64,000 nt of DNA from Frankia casuarinae (GCF_000013345.1 NC_007777.1:5022001-5086000); one strand, 5' to 3'. Positions 8,685 to 17,207 are shown, numbered from the stretch's first letter. The notes: generated by a model from the letters alone, not told the origin. Translations and numbers: made by a program.

Positions 8685-10253
8685 CAATGCCACTTCCACT
8701 ATTTGGATCTTGGCTGGCTGTGGTGTGTCGGTTCGGGTGGATCTGCCGGGTTGACGGCATGATCCTGGGCTGTGACGGACACGGGTAGCCAGCTGACGGA
8801 CTGGATCTCGTTGGGGGTCCTGACGTCGTTCGTCTCGCGGGACGCGGTTGATGGGGCGATCGAGGCGACCGGGAGAGGTGCCCGGCGTTCCGACACGACG
8901 ATCCCGCCGCGGGTCGCGGTCTACTTCGTGATGGCGCTCGCGTTGTTCGCGGACGACGACTACGAGGCGGTCGCGTGCCGGCTCGCCGCCACCCTGGACG
9001 ATCTCGATGTGGTGGGGCCGCGGTGGGAACCGACCTCGGGCGGGTTGACGAAAGCCCGCCAGCGGCTCGGTTCAGCGCCGCTGGCGGAACTGTTCTGCCA
9101 GGTCGCCGGGCCGGTCGCGGACCTCGACACGGTCGGGGCGTTCCTCGGCCCGTGGCGGCTGATGAGTATCGACGGACTGGAGTGGGACGTGCCCGCGTCC
9201 AGGGAGAACGTCGCCGCGTTCGGCCTGCCCGCGGGCCGTGACGGCGCGCCGGGGGCGCTCCCGAAGGTCCGCGCGGTCACCGTGTCCGAGTGCGCCTCGC
9301 ACGCGCCGGTGCTGGCCGCGTTCGGCCCGGCCGGTGGGGCGAAGTCCGCCAGCGAGCAGGCCCTGGCCCGCACCCTGTACCCGCGGCTGGCTGAACGCTG
9401 GCTTCTGCTCGCGGACCGCAACTTCTACTCCTGGACGGACTGGTGCACCGCCGCGGACACCGGCGCGGCGTTGCTGTGGCGGGTCAAGGCCAGCCTGCGG
9501 CTACCGCCGCTACGCGCGTTGTCCGACGGCTCGTACCTGACGGTCCTAGTCAACCCGAAGATCGGTGGGAAGGCGCGGGACGCACTCGTCGCCGCGGCCC
9601 GGGCCGGTGAGGTACTCGATCCGGCGAAGGCCCGCTACGCCCGTCTCGTCGAGTACGACGTGCCCGACCGCGACGGCGACGGGAAACACGAGATCATCGG
9701 CCTGCTCACCACGATCTGTGACCCGCGGGAGGCGACCGCGACCGCCCTGGCCGGGGCGTATCGGCACAGATGGGAACACGAGATCGGCAACAAGCAGCTC
9801 AAGACCTACCTACGCGGCCCGGGGAAGGTCCTGCGCTCGAAGCACCCCGACACCGTCTACCAGGAGATCTACGGCTACCTGCTCACCCACCACGCGATCA
9901 GTGCGCTGACCTGCCAGGCCGCGACCGCCGCCGGGATCGACCCCGACCGGATCAAGTTCAAACGCGCTGTGAGGATCATCCGGGACCGGGTCGTCACCGA
10001 CCCGGCTTTTTCCCCCTGACCAGCGGGCACGCACTCAGGGTGAGACCGCCACCGACATCACCCGACCGACCCGGCTCAACACCCGCCGCGAACGCACCTA
10101 CCCCCGCGTCGTCCACCGGGCGCGCCACAACCAGTATCCGGTCAAGAAACCCGGCCAGCGCGGCCTCCGCCACCACGCCCCGCCCACGATCAGACTCGCC
10201 AACCCCACGAAACCCCAGGTAGCAGCTTGATCGACTTAGTGGAAGTGGCATTG
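8685..10253 (+). mobile_element. IS4-family insertion sequence with 10-bp target duplication
   Basis: The ends carry a 17-bp inverted repeat (CAATGCCACTTCCACTA at 8685; its complement ends at 10253). The element is flanked by the exact direct duplication AGCAACATCC at 8675-8684 and 10254-10263. This fixes both boundaries and gives a length of 1,569 bp. The insertion lies in the 5' end of the IS427-type element and postdates it. Confidence 0.9.
8772..10019 (+). CDS. IS4-family transposase
   Basis: The protein has 415 residues and is apparently intact. The N-terminal IS4-type domain (IPPRVAVYFVMALALFADDDYEAVACRLAATLDD) is followed by the DDE core. LMSIDGLEWDVPASRENVAAFG holds the first Asp, WLLLADRNFYSWTDW the second, and YRHRWEHEIGNKQLKTYLRG holds the Y(2)R(3)E(6)K-like signature with the catalytic Glu. 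The GTG at 8772 sits 87 bp inside the left end. The clean duplication and complete frame suggest a recent and perhaps active copy. Confidence 0.9.
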   Translation: MTDTGSQLTDWISLGVLTSFVSRDAVDGAIEATGRGARRSDTTIPPRVAVYFVMALALFADDDYEAVACRLAATLDDLDVVGPRWEPTSGGLTKARQRLGSAPLAELFCQVAGPVADLDTVGAFLGPWRLMSIDGLEWDVPASRENVAAFGLPAGRDGAPGALPKVRAVTVSECASHAPVLAAFGPAGGAKSASEQALARTLYPRLAERWLLLADRNFYSWTDWCTAADTGAALLWRVKASLRLPPLRALSDGSYLTVLVNPKIGGKARDALVAAARAGEVLDPAKARYARLVEYDVPDRDGDGKHEIIGLLTTICDPREATATALAGAYRHRWEHEIGNKQLKTYLRGPGKVLRSKHPDTVYQEIYGYLLTHHAISALTCQAATAAGIDPDRIKFKRAVRIIRDRVVTDPAFSP

Positions 10254-10614
10254 AGCAACATCCACACCAACTTTCCGTCACGCTCCGCATATGCAAAAAG
10301 ATCCAGGACAGGCTCTTACAGACCGACTTCCAAGAGGCCCCGCGTCGTCCATGAGTGTCACATACACCGCCGAGCTGCCCCTCGGCGCGCATACCGTTGC
10401 CCGACGGGCCGTACTGCTCGTGGCGGAACGGAAACGCAGGGGTACCAGGGCGGGTACACGGCGGCTGTCGTGCTGGGATCAGGCCGTGTTCGTCCTGCGC
10501 TGGTTCTGCGACGGCACGAGAATGCGCCAGCTCTGCAAGGATCATCGGGTAAGCCGGTCGGCGGGCTACCGCTACCTGCACGAGGGCATCGCCGTGCTCG
10601 CCTGGCAGGCCCCT

Positions 10615-10802
10615 AATGGGACATACCGGGCAGCCGTGAGGCAGGCTCGGTTCCGGTAGCCGCCAGCAGGTGAGCACTCGAGGCCCCTGGACGCAGGACG
10701 AGTCCTAAGGTCAGACCGTGCCCCTGCCGGTGGTCGGGAGAGCGGACCACAGATGGGATGTCGTGCCCGCTGATCGTGGCGTGAGCACTTGACCATTAGG
10801 GT
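10615..10802 (+). ncRNA. Predicted IS110 bridge RNA
   Basis: The noncoding left end holds four segments in the order known for IS110/IS621 bridge RNAs. AGGCCCCTG at 10681-10689 equals the target left of and across the CT core. GGTCAG at 10709-10714 is the complement of CTGACC, core plus right target. ATGGGATGTC at 10753-10762 equals the element's right end (12092-12101). CCATTAG at 10793-10799 is the complement of CTAATGG at the left junction (10613-10619). An AGGA/TCCT hairpin with a CGAG loop sits between the first two. Function is inferred from this pairing; transcript ends are unknown. Confidence 0.85.
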
Positions 10803-10856
10803 GTGGTGGATCTCCTGGAGGCTGCCGGACCTGGTGCCGAGAGACGGGAGACCCGG

Positions 10857-12080
10857 ATGCTGTTCGTCGGTGACGACTGGGCGCAGGACCACCACGATGT
10901 GGAGGTGCAGGACGAGACGGGTCGGCGACTGGCGAAGGGCCGGCTGCCGGAGGGCGTGGCCGGGATCGCCCGGCTGCACGCGCTGATCGGGCGGCACCTG
11001 GCCGAGGACGCCGGCCCGGAGCAGGTCGTGGTCGGGATCGAGACCGACCGCGGCCCGTGGGTGCGGGCGCTCGTCGCGGCGGGCTACCAGGTGATCGCGG
11101 TGAACCCGTTGCAGGCGGCGCGGTACCGGGAGCGGTACTCGACGTCGGGTGCCAAGAGCGACGCCGGCGACGCGCACAGCCTGGCGGACATGGTCCGTAC
11201 GGACCGTCACCAGCTGCGGCCGGTCGCTGGGGACAGTGACACCGCCGAGGCGGTGAAGATCGTGGCGCGGGCGCATCAGAACCTGATCTGGGACCGGACC
11301 CGCCAGACCCAGCGGCTGCGCTCGGCGCTCCTGGAGTTCTTCCCGGCCGCGCTGGCCGCGTTCGACGACCTCGATACCCCTGACGCGCTGGAGCTTCTCG
11401 CGAAGGCGCCGTCGCCGGCCGAGGCCGCGAGGCTGACCGTTGCGCAGATCAGCGCCGCGCTCAGGCACGCCCGCCGGCGGAAGATCCCCGAGAGGGCGGC
11501 CGCGATCCGGGCGGCGCTGCGGGCCGAGCAGCTGCCCGTCACGCCGGCGGCGACCACCGCCTACGCCGCGGTCGTGCGCGCCCAGGCCGGGCTGCTCGCA
11601 GCCCTCAACGGCGAGATCGCCCGGCTCGAGGAGCAGGTCGCGGACCATTTTGACCAGCACCCGGACGCGAAGATCCTGCTGTCCCAGCCCGGCCTGGGAC
11701 CGGTCCTCGCGGCCCGGGTGCTCGCCGAGTTCGGTGACGACCCGACGCGCTACGCCGACGCGAAGGCACGGAAGAACTACGCCGGCACGAGCCCGATCAC
11801 CCGCGCCTCCGGGAAGAAGAAGACGGTCCTGGCCCGCTACGCACGCAACAACCGGCTCGCCGACGCGCTACATCAGCAGGCGCTCTCGGCCCTGAGCGCA
11901 TCCCCGGGCGCCCGGTCGTACTACGACGCGATCCGCGCGCGCGGCACGTCGCACCACGCCGCGCTGCGCCAGCTCGGCAACCGGCTCGTCGGAATCCTGC
12001 ACGGCTGCCTCAAGACCCACACCCCCTACAGTGAGGCAACCGCATGGACACAGAAAGCAACACTCGACGTCGCCGCTTGA
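10857..12080 (+). CDS. IS110-family recombinase (DEDD transposase)
   Basis: The protein has 407 residues from the ATG at 10857, preceded by GGGAG. The RuvC-like DEDD residues are visible in MLFVGDDWAQDHHDV, VVVGIETDRGPW and SGAKSDAGDAHSLADMVRTD. The C-terminal Tnp domain has LLSQPGLGPVLAARVLAEFGDD and YAGTSPITRASGKKKTV, with the expected catalytic Ser. A longer GTG start at 10803 would overlap the last predicted guide region, so the ATG is preferred. No frameshift or stop was seen, so protein, RNA and ends all look intact. Confidence 0.9.
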   Translation: MLFVGDDWAQDHHDVEVQDETGRRLAKGRLPEGVAGIARLHALIGRHLAEDAGPEQVVVGIETDRGPWVRALVAAGYQVIAVNPLQAARYRERYSTSGAKSDAGDAHSLADMVRTDRHQLRPVAGDSDTAEAVKIVARAHQNLIWDRTRQTQRLRSALLEFFPAALAAFDDLDTPDALELLAKAPSPAEAARLTVAQISAALRHARRRKIPERAAAIRAALRAEQLPVTPAATTAYAAVVRAQAGLLAALNGEIARLEEQVADHFDQHPDAKILLSQPGLGPVLAARVLAEFGDDPTRYADAKARKNYAGTSPITRASGKKKTVLARYARNNRLADALHQQALSALSASPGARSYYDAIRARGTSHHAALRQLGNRLVGILHGCLKTHTPYSEATAWTQKATLDVAA

Positions 12081-12799
12081 CAACGAAAACCATGGGATGT
12101 CTGACCTGCCAGGCGCGCTGCTCGCGGCGAAGGCCGCCGGCTACGACCATGTGATCGTCGACGGCACGGTCATCGAGACCGACCGGGTCCGCCTGCCCGG
12201 CCCGACCCCGGGCGTGGACCTGTGGTGGTCGGCCAAAGCCCACAACCACGGCGGCAACATCCAGGTCGTCTCCGCACCCGACGACGGCTGGCCGCTGTGG
12301 ACCTCCGACGTCCGCCCCGGCCGTGAACACGACTCCACCGCCCTGCGCGCCTCCGGCGCCCTACCGGTCCCGGCGGACTGGACCACCGAGGTCGGTGAGA
12401 TCCTCACCGACCTCGGCTACGAAGGGCTACGAGACCAGGTCACCATCCCTGCCAAGCGAGCCAAGGGCGGCGGGCTCACCCTCGACCAGCAGAACCACAA
12501 CAGGACCCACAACCCGCTACGCGCCGTCGGTGAACGCGCGAACGCCCTGCTCAAGGTCACCTTTCGCGCGCTGCGGAACGTCACCCTCGACCCCTGGAAG
12601 ATCGGCCAGATCACGAAGGCCGCCCTCGTCATCCTCCACACCGAACACGGCCGCACCACCTGACAGCCACCACACAAACATCCCACCGCTGCTACACAGC
12701 GCAACAGGCGGTTACCGGGAAAGGCTCACTGAGGCGCTTTGCGCCGGTCATCGTCGAGACAAGCGAGGTCGACAGGATGTACCAGGGTGACCCGCAAAG

Positions 12800-14083
12800 T
12801 CATTGATGCAGGTCAGCGGGGTTGTCGAGAGTGAGGATGGCCAGGAGCAGGGCGTTGTCGTGTCGGATTCTGCGGATGGTCGGGGCGATGCGGTTATGGC
12901 CAGCGAGGCGAATCAGCCCGATGATCAGGTTACGGAGTGTGGTCATGATGCGGGGCAGTGGGCCGGTCCGAACCCGCGAGGCATCCTCACGGAACGTCAC
13001 ATCGCGCACCCAGTGGACCTTGTTCTCGATCGTCCAATGCCCTCGGGCGTAGCCCGCGAGATCAGCGGGTGTGACCGCGTCGAGGGTGAGGCTCGTCAGG
13101 ACGTGGACCGTGACAGTGCTCGGGATCGTCCGGGTGACCCGGGCCCGGCCCGTGCCGGTGGTCACGGTCCGCCGGACATGACGGCGGATCCGCGCCACGG
13201 TGCGGGCGTGGGGATAGCGGGCACGGATCGCCTCGCTGGCCTGGGCCAGCTGGATGGTGCGTCGTTCGAACCGTCCATGGGCCCTGCCCTCGGCGCTGTG
13301 CCCGATCGGGATCTTCGTCCAGTCGGTCGCCTGGTGGCAGTCGACCGACAACGCCGGGGTGTTCGCCTTCACCGTGAACACGAAGTGCGCTCCCAGCTCG
13401 GTGACGATCAGGTCGGCGTGGGCGCGGGTCGTGTGCAACGCATCAGCGGTTACCACCACCCCATCCAGCGGATCATGGGAATGCAGTTCGCGGAGCAGCG
13501 GTGCGAACGCGGTGACCTCGTTCGTCTTCGCGCCGACCTCATGCTCGGCGAGCACCACACCCGTGCCGTGTTCGGCGACCGCGAGCAGGTGCGGTGCCCG
13601 CCCCTCAGGCCCAGCCGCGCCACGCAGGGTCTTCCCGTCGACCGCGACCACCCGCCGCCCACCACCACGGGCCTGGCGGGCGCGGGCCGCGGCGAACATC
13701 CCGACCGCCCTCGCCAGCGCCGAGCTGTCCACCGCGGACAGGACCCGGATCATCGTGTCCACCGACGGTGCCTGCGGCTGCCCGGTCACCGGATGGACCC
13801 GCGCCCCGAGAGCGGTCAGGACCTGCGTCGGGGCGTGCGCAGCCCAGGCCGCGATCTCCTCCACCGACTTCTCCCCCGCGGCGACCGCTGCGGCGGACAG
13901 TCCCAGGATCACCGGGAGCCGGTGACGTATCCCTCGCGGGTCCCGCGGGTCAGGCACCCCGGCGAGTACGTCGGCGAGCCCCTGCACCTCACCGCCGTGC
14001 GCCCCCAGGACCCGCAGCGACCGCCGCATCCGGACCAGCTGCCCCGACCCGGCCTGTCCGAGATCGGTGGGAGTGACGGGCAT
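12800..14083 (-). CDS. ISAs1-family transposase (copy A)
   Basis: The 427-residue protein has the ISAs1 N-terminal domain (LADVLAGVPDPRDPRGIRHRLPVILGLSAAAVAAGEKS), the first catalytic region (GGGRRVVAVDGKTLRGAAG), VVVTADALHTTRAHA, and the C-terminal block YARGHWTIENKVHWVRDVTFREDASRVRTG. The amino-acid sequence is identical to copy B as far as I can tell. The ATG at 14083 is preferred over an in-frame TTG six codons upstream that lies in the conserved hairpin. The same DNA has a 441-codon open frame on the opposite strand, which is a by-product of the GC-rich codon pattern. Confidence 0.92.
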   Translation of the reverse strand: MPVTPTDLGQAGSGQLVRMRRSLRVLGAHGGEVQGLADVLAGVPDPRDPRGIRHRLPVILGLSAAAVAAGEKSVEEIAAWAAHAPTQVLTALGARVHPVTGQPQAPSVDTMIRVLSAVDSSALARAVGMFAAARARQARGGGRRVVAVDGKTLRGAAGPEGRAPHLLAVAEHGTGVVLAEHEVGAKTNEVTAFAPLLRELHSHDPLDGVVVTADALHTTRAHADLIVTELGAHFVFTVKANTPALSVDCHQATDWTKIPIGHSAEGRAHGRFERRTIQLAQASEAIRARYPHARTVARIRRHVRRTVTTGTGRARVTRTIPSTVTVHVLTSLTLDAVTPADLAGYARGHWTIENKVHWVRDVTFREDASRVRTGPLPRIMTTLRNLIIGLIRLAGHNRIAPTIRRIRHDNALLLAILTLDNPADLHQ

Positions 14084-14097
14084 GCGAGACTGGACCG

Positions 14098-14159
14098 GCA
14101 ACGGGGCTCCCTACGGCTGGTGATCTAGGCAATCCCCGTCCTACCGGGACCCCGTTGCC
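14098..14159 (-). other. Conserved stem-loop upstream of ISAs1 transposase (copy A)
   Basis: GCAACGGGG and CCCCGTTGC frame a roughly 60-nt segment just before the transposase start. The same arrangement occurs in copy B (15561-15621) and in the diverged copy at 18471-18529. Conservation in a diverged relative suggests a role in expression or end recognition. Confidence 0.6.
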
Positions 14160-14569
14160 TCACCGCAGCCACCCTCACCGTGGTGGCCCGCCGTTGTTCC
14201 CCCGGACCCCACGGCCCCACCGCCCCACCCACCCCACCGGCTGTCACAGAACGTCATCGGTGGCGTTTCCGCCGGCGCCGGAACCCACCCTCACACGCGC
14301 TACTCACAGCGACGAAACAGCAGCCGGGCCCGGATCCTCACACCACCACCGGCCCCAGCCCCCCGCACCCCGTCTCACACCGTCTACCTGCACAAACAGA
14401 CTTTGCGGGTCACCCTGCAGGATGTACCGCAGGCTGTAGATCGCTCCCTTCGCCTTACGTGGGTCGGGAATTTCGCCGAGCATCGCGAGCAGGCTGGAGA
14501 TGTCGAGCTGCTCGCAATCGACAGGCTCGTTGGACATGCAGGGGTCAGGCTGGCATGATGTCACGTGGT

Positions 14570-14627
14570 GGCCTTCTGTCTTGGGGGTTTGTTTGGTGGT
14601 ACTTACATTGTCCCAAGCGGAAGGCCA
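14570..14627. other. Imperfect inverted repeat, possible IS end or hairpin
   Basis: GGCCTTCTGTCTTGGG pairs with CCCAAGCGGAAGGCC about 27 nt further on, with two mismatches. It lies directly upstream of the ISAs1-like remnant that starts at 14537. It may be a regulatory hairpin of that element or part of its end; nothing decides between them. Confidence 0.35.
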
Positions 14628-14862
14628 CTTCTTTCTCAACGGGGAGCCTGCATCCCGTCAAGCATTTCCAGATAATCGCGTGCCCAGTGACGCCAAATGC
14701 GCCGTCGAATCACGGTCGGCGCCAGGTCAAGTTGCTATGGCACGAATCCACGACGAGCTTTAGCGACAATCAATCGCCCATCGGATGCCCAGAAGTGATC
14801 ACCAGGCAGGCTACCAACAGCTACCAACTATGACGCTGCGCTACCTCGCCGGAGCCCTGGGG

Positions 14863-14944
14863 TTATGCCGAGATCAGGTAGCCGTTCACCGCCCTGACCA
14901 GGCAAATCACAGCCAGAGCCGGCATAACCCGGACCTCGGCATAA
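14863..14944. repeat. 82-bp segment with 10-bp inverted ends (possible miniature element)
   Basis: TTATGCCGAG at 14863-14872 and its complement CTCGGCATAA at 14935-14944 enclose a noncoding segment. A second inverted pair, GGTTATGCCG and CGGCATAACC, overlaps it. The right end falls immediately before the ADD of the reverse transcriptase YADD motif, where the Tyr codon is replaced by TAA. This suggests the segment interrupted the gene. Evidence is limited to the repeats and that junction. Confidence 0.3.
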
Positions 14945-15560
14945 GCGGACGACTTCGTCGTCATGGTCCACGGCACCCGGGAACACGTCGACGCCCTGCA
15001 CGGCCAGGTGAGCAGAGTCCTGGCGGGAATGGGGCTCGCCCTGTCCCCGGCCAAGACCCGGATCGTCCACCTCGCGGACGGGTTCGACTTCCTCGGCTTC
15101 CGCATCGTCTGGAAGCGGAAGCGAGGAACGGACAACTGGCACGTCTACCCCTTCATCGCCGACGAACCTGTCGCGTCGCTGAAACGGAAGATCAGATCAC
15201 TGACCCGGAAGTTGTCGCATCTCGACTACAGAATCGCACTGATCCGGATCAACCAGATCCCGCGCGGGTGGGCCGCTTACTTCCAGCACGCGGTCGCCAA
15301 GCAGGGTGACCCGCAAAGTCTGTTTGTGCAGGTAGACGGTGTGAGACGGGGTGCGGGGGGCTGGGGCCGGTGGTGGTGTGAGGATCCGGGCCCGGCTGCT
15401 GTTTCGTCGCTGTGAGTAGCGCGTGTGAGGGTGGGTTCCGGCGCCGGCGGAAACGCCACCGATGACGTTCTGTGACAGCCGGTGGGGTGGGTGGGGCGGT
15501 GGGGCCGTGGGGTCCGGGGGAACAACGGCGGGCCACCACGGTGAGGGTGGCTGCGGTGAG

Positions 15561-15621
15561 GCAACGGGGTCCCGGTAGGACGGGGATTGCCTAGATCACC
15601 AGCCGTAGGGAGCCCCGTTGC
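15561..15621 (+). other. Conserved stem-loop upstream of ISAs1 transposase (copy B)
   Basis: GCAACGGGG (15561-15569) pairs with CCCCGTTGC (15613-15621). The 3' arm covers an in-frame TTG at 15618, so if transcribed the structure could limit initiation at TTG and leave the ATG at 15636. It is the counterpart of 14098-14159. Confidence 0.6.
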
Positions 15622-15635
15622 CGGTCCAGTCTCGC

Positions 15636-16919
15636 ATGCCCGTCACTCCCACCGATCTCGGACAGGCCGGGTCGGGGCAGCTGGTCCGGATGCGGCGGTC
15701 GCTGCGGGTCCTGGGGGCGCACGGCGGTGAGGTGCAGGGGCTCGCCGACGTACTCGCCGGGGTGCCTGACCCGCGGGACCCGCGAGGGATACGTCACCGG
15801 CTCCCGGTGATCCTGGGACTGTCCGCCGCAGCGGTCGCCGCGGGGGAGAAGTCGGTGGAGGAGATCGCGGCCTGGGCTGCGCACGCCCCGACGCAGGTCC
15901 TGACCGCTCTCGGGGCGCGGGTCCATCCGGTGACCGGGCAGCCGCAGGCACCGTCGGTGGACACGATGATCCGGGTCCTGTCCGCGGTGGACAGCTCGGC
16001 GCTGGCGAGGGCGGTCGGGATGTTCGCCGCGGCCCGCGCCCGCCAGGCCCGTGGTGGTGGGCGGCGGGTGGTCGCGGTCGACGGGAAGACCCTGCGTGGC
16101 GCGGCTGGGCCTGAGGGGCGGGCACCGCACCTGCTCGCGGTCGCCGAACACGGCACGGGTGTGGTGCTCGCCGAGCATGAGGTCGGCGCGAAGACGAACG
16201 AGGTCACCGCGTTCGCACCGCTGCTCCGCGAACTGCATTCCCATGATCCGCTGGATGGGGTGGTGGTGACCGCTGATGCGTTGCACACGACCCGCGCCCA
16301 CGCCGACCTGATCGTCACCGAGCTGGGAGCGCACTTCGTGTTCACGGTGAAGGCGAACACCCCGGCGTTGTCGGTCGACTGCCACCAGGCGACCGACTGG
16401 ACGAAGATCCCGATCGGGCACAGCGCCGAGGGCAGGGCCCATGGACGGTTCGAACGACGCACCATCCAGCTGGCCCAGGCCAGCGAGGCGATCCGTGCCC
16501 GCTATCCCCATGCCCGCACCGTGGCGCGGATCCGCCGTCATGTCCGGCGGACCGTGACCACCGGCACGGGCCGGGCCCGGGTCACCCGGACGATCCCGAG
16601 CACTGTCACGGTCCACGTCCTGACGAGCCTCACCCTCGACGCGGTCACACCCGCTGATCTCGCGGGCTACGCCCGAGGGCATTGGACGATCGAGAACAAG
16701 GTCCACTGGGTGCGCGATGTGACGTTCCGTGAGGATGCCTCGCGGGTTCGGACCGGCCCACTGCCCCGCATCATGACCACACTCCGTAACCTGATCATCG
16801 GGCTGATTCGCCTCGCTGGCCATAACCGCATCGCCCCGACCATCCGCAGAATCCGACACGACAACGCCCTGCTCCTGGCCATCCTCACTCTCGACAACCC
16901 CGCTGACCTGCATCAATGA
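15636..16919 (+). CDS. ISAs1-family transposase (copy B)
   Basis: This is the plus-strand twin of the gene at 12800-14083: 427 residues with the same domain order and no disruption. Two silent differences from copy A were noticed, one in the PHARTVARIRR region and one in the VVVTADALH region. Near-identity of two copies 0.9 kb apart implies very recent transposition or gene conversion. It ends at 16919, 17 bp inside the right terminus. Confidence 0.92.
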   Translation: MPVTPTDLGQAGSGQLVRMRRSLRVLGAHGGEVQGLADVLAGVPDPRDPRGIRHRLPVILGLSAAAVAAGEKSVEEIAAWAAHAPTQVLTALGARVHPVTGQPQAPSVDTMIRVLSAVDSSALARAVGMFAAARARQARGGGRRVVAVDGKTLRGAAGPEGRAPHLLAVAEHGTGVVLAEHEVGAKTNEVTAFAPLLRELHSHDPLDGVVVTADALHTTRAHADLIVTELGAHFVFTVKANTPALSVDCHQATDWTKIPIGHSAEGRAHGRFERRTIQLAQASEAIRARYPHARTVARIRRHVRRTVTTGTGRARVTRTIPSTVTVHVLTSLTLDAVTPADLAGYARGHWTIENKVHWVRDVTFREDASRVRTGPLPRIMTTLRNLIIGLIRLAGHNRIAPTIRRIRHDNALLLAILTLDNPADLHQ

Positions 16920-17207
16920 CTTTGCGGGTCACCCTGGGTCGCCAAGCACACCCTGGCCCGTCTGCACACCTTCGTCTGGTGGCGGATGATCCGCTGGGTG
17001 ATGCACCGGCACCGCCGGAGCTGGACGGCCATCCGGCGATGGCTCCGGACTCCGCACGGAGGACGGAAAGACATCGAACTGGACGGGATGACGCTGTTCC
17101 ACCTCGGCCAGGTGCCGATCACCCGCTACCGATACCGAGGCGGCAACATCCCCACCCCCTGGCCGGATGCCCTGACAGGCCCAACCCCGACGGCATGATC
17201 GAGTGGA

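Larger units (their letters stand above)
7785..10315 (-). mobile_element. IS5-family (IS427-type) element, interrupted by an IS4 element
   Basis: An exact 18-bp inverted repeat (GAGCCTGTCCTGGATCTT) lies at 7785-7802 and, complemented, at 10298-10315. Removing the IS4 insertion (8685-10253 plus one 10-bp duplication) leaves about 950 bp, normal for the IS427 group. The two-frame transposase occupies 7811-8634. The immediate flanks (TGA on the left, TTA on the right) do not form a clear duplication. Confidence 0.8.
10615..12102 (+). mobile_element. IS110-family element (bridge-RNA type), boundaries defined
   Basis: The element is about 1,488 bp. The dinucleotide CT is present at both junctions (10613-10614 and 12101-12102), as expected for IS110 recombination at a CT core without a target duplication. 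There is no long terminal inverted repeat. A 240-bp noncoding left end precedes the recombinase, the arrangement of the IS110 subgroup. The restored target is a 9-bp inverted repeat, CCTGGCAGG and CCTGCCAGG, around a 7-nt spacer containing the core. Confidence 0.85.
10351..12663 (+). pseudogene. IS5-type transposase interrupted by the IS110 element
   Basis: Codons 1-88 (10351-10614; helix-turn-helix region with DQAVFVLRWFCDGTRMRQL and RVSRSAGYRYLHEGIAVLAWQAP) and codons 89-274 (12103-12663; DLPGALLAAKAAGYDHVIVDGTVIETDRV, WWSAKAHNHGGNIQVV, LTDLGYEGLRDQVTIP) belong to one protein. Removing 10615-12102 joins them in frame with no lost or added base, giving a complete 274-residue transposase. The gene is interrupted but otherwise undamaged, and exact IS110 excision would restore it. 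Confidence 0.85.
10316..12718 (+). mobile_element. IS5-type element (DDE_Tnp_4 transposase), interrupted by IS110; ends uncertain
   Basis: The transposase halves at 10351-10614 and 12103-12663 show that an IS5-type element lies here. Its left edge is placed directly after the IS427 end. The right edge is placed where the next transposase remnant begins (around 12700-12720). I did not find its terminal repeats, so both edges are approximate. Confidence 0.5.
12783..14417 (-). mobile_element. ISAs1-family element, intact copy A (1,635 bp)
   Basis: The ends are CAGGGTGACCCGCAAAGTC at 12783 and its exact complement ending at 14417. The element is flanked by the direct duplication CAGGATGTAC at 12773-12782 and 14418-14427. 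It has the same length as copy B (15302-16936) and opposite orientation. Between the two I noticed only two differing bases, both synonymous in the transposase. It is inserted in an older ISAs1-like transposase remnant. Confidence 0.95.
12693..14537 (-). pseudogene. ISAs1-like transposase N-terminal remnant, interrupted by an ISAs1 copy
   Basis: From an ATG at 14537 the minus strand reads MSNEPVDCEQLDISSLLAML then GEIPDPRKAKGAIYSLRYIL, the start of an ISAs1-type transposase (DDE_Tnp_1-associated domain). The frame is broken by the ISAs1 insertion at 12783-14417. It resumes on the far side (STSLVSTMTGAKRLSEPF) and stops at 12693-12695 after a further 30 codons. The rest of the gene is missing. 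It is a third, diverged ISAs1 lineage in this region. Confidence 0.6.
15302..16936 (+). mobile_element. ISAs1-family element, intact copy B (1,635 bp)
   Basis: The terminal repeats are the same as in copy A. The element is flanked by the direct duplication GGTCGCCAAG at 15292-15301 and 16937-16946, inside the intron maturase gene. Removing the element and one duplication restores the maturase frame (HAVAK-HTLARL). It lies in inverted orientation to copy A, with 884 bp between them. Confidence 0.95.
14945..17198 (+). pseudogene. Group II intron reverse transcriptase/maturase, C-terminal part, split by ISAs1 copy B
   Basis: The segment starts at ADDFVVMVHGTREHVDAL, the end of the RT catalytic YADD motif. 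It continues with LALSPAKTRIVHLADGFDFLGFRIVWKRKRG and the maturase X domain (IALIRINQIPRGWAAYFQHAVAK). ISAs1 copy B interrupts it at 15302. The remainder (HTLARLHTFVWWRMIRWVMHRHRRSW ... VPITRYRYRGGNIPTPWPDAL) follows in frame from 16947 to a TGA at 17196-17198. The N-terminal RT blocks were not found, and a stop replaces the Tyr before ADD, so the enzyme is dead. Confidence 0.85.

Noticed and set aside
10803..12080. GTG at 10803 as the IS110 recombinase start
   Set aside because: It directly follows the last predicted bridge-RNA guide and adds 18 residues not typical of the family; the ATG at 10857 has a ribosome site and the expected FVGDDWA start.
12803..14128. 441-codon open frame antisense to ISAs1 transposase (and its twin at 15591-16916)
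   Set aside because: It mirrors the transposase frame in GC-rich DNA, has no ribosome site or domain, and its changes between copies are amino-acid altering where the transposase changes are silent.
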